From contig JAIBDT010000014.1 in NCBI GenBank assembly GCA_024686085.1, positions 1 through 46,039 on the forward strand: a DNA stretch of 46,039 nt, in the 5' to 3' direction. Below the pieces are notes generated by a model, which saw only the letters and a program-made list of their open reading frames with translations, had not been told where the DNA came from and made no database searches. Source of the stretch: Loktanella sp. (lineage in GTDB: Bacteria; Pseudomonadota; Alphaproteobacteria; Rhodobacterales; Rhodobacteraceae). Of the stretch, positions 42,264 through 46,039 are shown in pieces; within the stretch, counting starts at the first letter, position 1; the number at the start of each line of letters is the position of its first letter. Made by a program: the position numbers and the translations under genes.

Positions 42264-43778
42264 ATGACTGCGCTGGCATATACGGTAGCCTTTGAAGGGA
42301 TCGAGGCGCGGATGGTCGAGGTGCAATGCGCCGTGAGCCCTGGAATCCCCGCGTTCACAATCGTGGGCTTGGCAGACAAAGCGGTGTCTGAGGCGCGCGA
42401 AAGGGTCCGTTCGGCGCTGTCCGCGCTACAAATCGCCCTGCCCTCCAAGCGGATCACAATCAACCTTTCGCCAGCAGACATGCCCAAAATCGGGTCGCAC
42501 TTTGATCTGCCGATCGCGCTCGCGCTCCTGGCAGCGCTCGAAATCATCCCCGCCGACGATACGGCCCGCACAGTGGCATTGGGCGAATTATCCCTGAACG
42601 GTGACCTTGTGCCGGTATTAGGCGCATTGCCGGCCGCAATGGCCGCCGCAAGCGAAGACCGGCAACTATTATGCCCCCATGCCTGCGGGGCAGAGGCAGC
42701 TTGGGTCGGTGACGCCAAAGTCATAGCCCCCCGCAGCTTGGCCGCTGTGGTCCGGCACTTTAACGGGCAAAGCATTCTCGCGCCCTCCGAGCCGGGTGAA
42801 GTCTTGGGCCACGCAGGATCGCGTGACCTGTCAGAGGTGAAAGGCCAAGAACGGGCCAAAAGGGCATTAGAAATCGCCGCCGCAGGCCGACATCATCTTT
42901 TGCTCGTGGGGTCTCCGGGATCCGGCAAATCCATGCTTGCCGCACGCATTCCGGGTATCTTGCCACCACTTACACCTGCAGAAGCCTTGGAAACCTCGAT
43001 GATCCATTCGATCTCAGGGTTGCTTGTCGAAGGCGGGATCAGCCGTGAACGACCTTTTCGCGAACCGCATCACACGGCCTCGATGGCGGCAATCGTCGGC
43101 GGCGGACGCGGCGCAAAACCCGGCGAAATCAGCCTCGCGCACAACGGTGTGCTGTTCATGGACGAATTTCCCGAATTTCCCCGCACTGTGTTGGAAACCT
43201 TGCGGCAACCCATTGAAACTGGTGAGGTCATCGTCGCCCGCGCCAATGCGCACGTCAAATACCCTTGTCGGTTTATGCTGGTCGCAGCGGCCAACCCCTG
43301 CAAATGTGGCTACCTGACCGATCCCGCGCGGGCCTGTTCGCGTGCGCCGATCTGTGGAGAAGACTATATGGGGCGCATTTCGGGGCCATTGATGGACCGG
43401 TTTGATCTACGGGTCGAGGTGCCACCTGTTGCCTTCACCGATCTGGACCTGCCCGAATCCGGCGAGAAATCAATCGATGTGGCCGCACGCGTAGCAAAAG
43501 CTCGCGCCGCGCAAACCACCCGCTACGCAGGATCAAACCACATGCGCGTGAATGCCGACATAGAAGGTGCGATGCTAGAACAAGTCGCCACACCAGACGC
43601 CGAAGGGCGCGCACTGCTTACACGCGTGGCCGAACGGTTTGGGCTATCTGCGCGCGGCTATCACCGCGTCCTGCGCGTGGCCCGCACGATCGCCGACTTG
43701 GAAGGATCAGACAACGTGCGCCAACCACATGTCGCGGAGGCGGTCAGTTACCGTCTGGCGATGTCGAAAGAAGTCTAG
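42264..43778 (+). CDS. comM: ComM/YifB-family Mg-chelatase-like AAA+ ATPase
   Basis: ComM is a hexameric helicase promoting branch migration during natural transformation. The 504-aa protein has an N-terminal ChlI-like domain (VEVQCAVSPGIPAFTIVGLA, residues 16-35; INLSPADMPKIGSHFDLPIA near 70), Walker A LLVGSPGSGKSMLAAR near 213-228, Walker B NGVLFMDEFPEF near 296, a Cys-rich insert (CKCGY, CSRAPICGEDYMGRISGPL) and the C-terminal lid (RGYHRVLRVARTIADLEG). The length is normal for the family. Its end overlaps by 35 bp the end of the convergent hydrolase gene. Confidence 0.95.
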   Translation: MTALAYTVAFEGIEARMVEVQCAVSPGIPAFTIVGLADKAVSEARERVRSALSALQIALPSKRITINLSPADMPKIGSHFDLPIALALLAALEIIPADDTARTVALGELSLNGDLVPVLGALPAAMAAASEDRQLLCPHACGAEAAWVGDAKVIAPRSLAAVVRHFNGQSILAPSEPGEVLGHAGSRDLSEVKGQERAKRALEIAAAGRHHLLLVGSPGSGKSMLAARIPGILPPLTPAEALETSMIHSISGLLVEGGISRERPFREPHHTASMAAIVGGGRGAKPGEISLAHNGVLFMDEFPEFPRTVLETLRQPIETGEVIVARANAHVKYPCRFMLVAAANPCKCGYLTDPARACSRAPICGEDYMGRISGPLMDRFDLRVEVPPVAFTDLDLPESGEKSIDVAARVAKARAAQTTRYAGSNHMRVNADIEGAMLEQVATPDAEGRALLTRVAERFGLSARGYHRVLRVARTIADLEGSDNVRQPHVAEAVSYRLAMSKEV

Positions 43779-44661
43779 GATTGATAAAATTAGCAACATC
43801 TTGCAGCGCAACACGCGCTTCCGGCAACCATCCATCCAGAATTTGAAAGACGTGAAAGTCAGTATCAATCTCTTGCAGATCAACCTGACCACCCGCAGCG
43901 CTTAACTTTTCAGCCATGCGACGGGCATCAGCAGCCAATGCTTCGCCAAGCCCGACTTGGATCAAAACAGGCGGCGGCGCATGAAAATCGGCAAACAATG
44001 GCGACGCACGCGGATCATCTGGCGCCGCGCCGCCCATGAACATCTCGACAGCCTCTTGCATACGCGCAACAGGCAAAATGGCTTCTGACTTGCAATGCAA
44101 CGTGTCGCCCGACAACGTCAAATCGGTCCAAGGCGAGAATGCAAAAGCGGCAGCTGGCCTCTCACCGCGCTGGGTTAAATCAGCCAACAGCGCCAGCATC
44201 AGCCCGCCCCCCGCACTGTCGCCGCCCAAGACAATATCAGACGGTTCATAGCCCAGCGCAATCAGATGGGTCCACGCGTTGCGGGCATCGTCGAATGCGG
44301 CTGGAAATGGGGCTTCTTGTAGCAACCGGTAATCGGGGGCGCAGACCATCAGACCTGTCAGCTTCGCGATACGGGCCAGCATCCCGCGATGCGTGCGCCC
44401 GCTACCTGACAGATAGGCACCGCCGTGAAAGTATAAAACCACTTTCTTTTTCTGGCGTTCGTGGACCCTGATCCAGTGAAACAACCGCCCGTCAACAACT
44501 TGGGTTTGATAACAGACGAAAGGTGGCTCCCTAAAAACCAGCCGCGCGATCTTTGTAAAGCTGGCGTCCGCCGTCTCGGGAGTGCCCGAGCGCGCCAACA
44601 AAGGGCGCACAAAATGACGCGCACCCCATGTCATCACGCGCAAGCGGATACTTTGCACCAT
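43744..44661 (-). CDS. Alpha/beta hydrolase of the hormone-sensitive lipase (HSL) family
   Basis: This 305-aa esterase-like enzyme has the oxyanion-hole motif YFHGGAYLSGSG near residue 77, the nucleophile motif GDSAGGGLMLALLA with Ser near 149, an acid site in IQVGLGEALAADARRMAEKL near 248-267 and the catalytic His in DTDFHVFQI near 280. It probably hydrolyses short acyl esters; the natural substrate is unknown. No signal peptide is seen. The ATG at 44661 overlaps the gshB stop by one base (TGATG); a longer reading to 44691 is less likely. Confidence 0.9.
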   Translation of the reverse strand: MVQSIRLRVMTWGARHFVRPLLARSGTPETADASFTKIARLVFREPPFVCYQTQVVDGRLFHWIRVHERQKKKVVLYFHGGAYLSGSGRTHRGMLARIAKLTGLMVCAPDYRLLQEAPFPAAFDDARNAWTHLIALGYEPSDIVLGGDSAGGGLMLALLADLTQRGERPAAAFAFSPWTDLTLSGDTLHCKSEAILPVARMQEAVEMFMGGAAPDDPRASPLFADFHAPPPVLIQVGLGEALAADARRMAEKLSAAGGQVDLQEIDTDFHVFQILDGWLPEARVALQDVANFINPRLLSTSPDGN

Positions 44662-45602
44662 CAGGCGCGCCGCGCTTCGATCGCTTCCCAAATCTTGGCT
44701 GCAACGTTTGTGCCATCAAAACGCTCTAGTTCTTGGATGCCCGTGGGGGACGTGACATTAATCTCGGTCAGCCAATCACCGATGACATCGATGCCTACAA
44801 AAACCTGACCCTTCTCGCGCAATAGCGGGCCAATGGCCGCACAGATTTCGCGGTCCCGGTCGGTCAGGTCAACCTTTTCAGGGCGGCCTCCGACATGCAT
44901 ATTTGATCGGGTCTCACCCGCAGCGGGGATACGGTTGATCGCGCCCACAGGGTCACCATCCACCAAGATGATGCGCTTGTCGCCTTTGGACACATCAGGC
45001 AGGAACTTTTGCATAATCAGCGGCTCGCGGTTTATCCCGGCAAACAATTCATGCAGCGACGCAAGGTTGCTATCGTCCTTGCTCAGCTTAAACACGCCCG
45101 CGCCGCCATTGCCGTAAAGCGGTTTCAAAATCACATCGCCGTGGCGCGCGCGAAAATCTTTTAACGTTTCCAGATCACGGGCAATCATCGTGGGCGGGGT
45201 CAGGTCTGGGAAGTTCAATACCAACAGCTTTTCCGGATAATTCCGCACCCAAAACGGATCGTTCACAACCAAAGTGGCGGGGTGGATCATATCAAGAATA
45301 TGGGTGGTAGTAATGTAACCCATATCAAATGGCGGATCTTGACGCAGCCAGACCACGTCAAAACCGGCCAGATCAACCTCGACCTCATCGCCCAAGCTAA
45401 AGTGATCGCCCTTGACCCGTTGGACTGTTAGCGGCCAACCGCGTGCCGTGACACGACCTTCCTGATAGGCCAATTTATCAGGCGTGTAATAAAACAGGCT
45501 ATGCCCACGAGCTTGGGCCTCTTCGGCGATGCGGAACGTACTATCCGCGTCAATATTGATCGGACCGATTGGGTCCATTTGAATGGCAACTTTCAACGAC
45601 AT
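44661..45602 (-). CDS. gshB: Glutathione synthetase
   Basis: GshB joins gamma-glutamylcysteine and glycine with ATP to form glutathione. The 313-aa ATP-grasp enzyme begins [20 protein letters not shown] after Met1, the GSH-S N-terminal signature, with [20 protein letters not shown] near residues 72-91, [17 protein letters not shown] near 152 and the ATP-grasp core [20 protein letters not shown] near 275. The start at 45602 is chosen because GAGG lies upstream; the frame is open to 45614. It is preceded by yraN on the same strand and followed by the HSL hydrolase. Confidence 0.96.
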   Translation of the reverse strand: MSLKVAIQMDPIGPINIDADSTFRIAEEAQARGHSLFYYTPDKLAYQEGRVTARGWPLTVQRVKGDHFSLGDEVEVDLAGFDVVWLRQDPPFDMGYITTTHILDMIHPATLVVNDPFWVRNYPEKLLVLNFPDLTPPTMIARDLETLKDFRARHGDVILKPLYGNGGAGVFKLSKDDSNLASLHELFAGINREPLIMQKFLPDVSKGDKRIILVDGDPVGAINRIPAAGETRSNMHVGGRPEKVDLTDRDREICAAIGPLLREKGQVFVGIDVIGDWLTEINVTSPTGIQELERFDGTNVAAKIWEAIEARRA

Positions 45603-45666
45603 GGCTGACCTCAAGTTAAATGCTTAACTAATACATGGCGCACTGCGGGGCGGTCTTCAACCGACC

Positions 45667-46023
45667 TTAGTATTCTGCAAAGGCATTTTCGATGATTTCA
45701 ACACGGCCCTGCCCGTCTACCATCGCCAGATCAAAGCGCACATCGGTCAACTGACCTTTCGGTTCAGTCTCGATAAATTCAGAACCCGCACCAATCAGGC
45801 GGTCCATTTGTTTGCGCCCAAGTCGGGTTGCAGCGCGGGCAAATGAGGCGCTTTTCTTGACCTCGACGAACACGACCTGAGCGCCATTACGCATGATCAA
45901 GTCAATTTCACCGCTTTTGCCACGCCAGCGGTGCGCCGCAAAAGTGTGGTTGCGGTCTGTATAATGTCGGGCAACGATATCTTCCGCGACGCGCCCTGCA
46001 TGATACCCTGTTTGTCCGGTCAA
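45667..46023 (-). CDS. yraN: YraN (UPF0102) family endonuclease-fold protein
   Basis: This 118-aa protein of the UPF0102 family adopts a restriction-endonuclease-like fold by family knowledge. The catalytic-type residues are in HRWRGKSGEIDLIMRNGAQV and VFVEVKKSASF, the E...D...EVK pattern, near residues 33-62. A Holliday-junction-resolvase-like role has been suggested but is not established. The only possible start is the TTG at 46023, since a stop lies two codons upstream in the same frame. A preceding gene probably continues past the window end, but too few bases are visible to name it. Confidence 0.88.
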   Translation of the reverse strand: MTGQTGYHAGRVAEDIVARHYTDRNHTFAAHRWRGKSGEIDLIMRNGAQVVFVEVKKSASFARAATRLGRKQMDRLIGAGSEFIETEPKGQLTDVRFDLAMVDGQGRVEIIENAFAEY

Positions 46024-46039
46024 TCCTCATCCCCTAGGC

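Overview
This window looks like chromosome from an alphaproteobacterium of the Roseobacter group (Rhodobacterales). The evidence is the hisS-hisZ-hisG cluster with a short HisG, a B12-dependent class II ribonucleotide reductase, a second-type RpoH (RpoHII-like) behind a sigma-E-like promoter, xdhABC followed by a BMP-type purine/nucleoside ABC importer, a DauA-like oxidase beside a dimethylglycine dehydrogenase-like protein, and many 4-bp ATGA gene overlaps. The genus is not resolved. No rRNA, tRNA or CRISPR array was seen.

Layout. Positions 1-1700 are an AT-richer accessory edge: an IS3-family element cut by the window start, an unrecognised 140-aa gene and a small XRE regulator with a perfect inverted repeat just ahead of it. 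Positions 1719-12849 are housekeeping: nrdJ (with a pair of NrdR-like boxes upstream), a DUF1489 gene, hisG-hisZ-hisS, slyX, a repeat-bearing lipoprotein and dnaE. An ArsR-like regulator precedes a tightly overlapped unit, 13458-22450: xdhA, xdhB, xdhC, an ABC ATPase, two permeases and a BMP binding protein, closed by a strong terminator. This should import purines and oxidise them to urate.

Positions 22500-23870 hold an orphan glycine-zipper protein with an acidic tail, bracketed by two nearly identical terminators, and a decayed gene. Positions 23877-29004 carry two flavin amine oxidoreductases and an unrecognised membrane-anchored protein. Then come panC-panB (pantothenate synthesis), a 50-aa lipoprotein, a 2-hydroxyacid dehydrogenase, an SH3 protein, a cation efflux pump and an M3 peptidase.

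Positions 33730-41102, mostly on the minus strand, run rpoH, coaBC, dut, a membrane-anchored MoeB/ThiF protein, an amino-acid ABC binding protein and permease without an ATPase, and the M3 peptidase. The last part holds a glutathione transferase with an extra Cys motif, comM, an HSL-type hydrolase, gshB and yraN.

The best leads outside routine annotation are the glycine-zipper protein between twin terminators, the XRE inverted repeat, the hairpin overlapping the coaBC ribosome-binding site, the sigma-E-like promoter of rpoH, the NrdR box pair and the ABC importer lacking an ATPase. No clearly new multi-gene system was found. All family names come from reading motifs, not from database searches.
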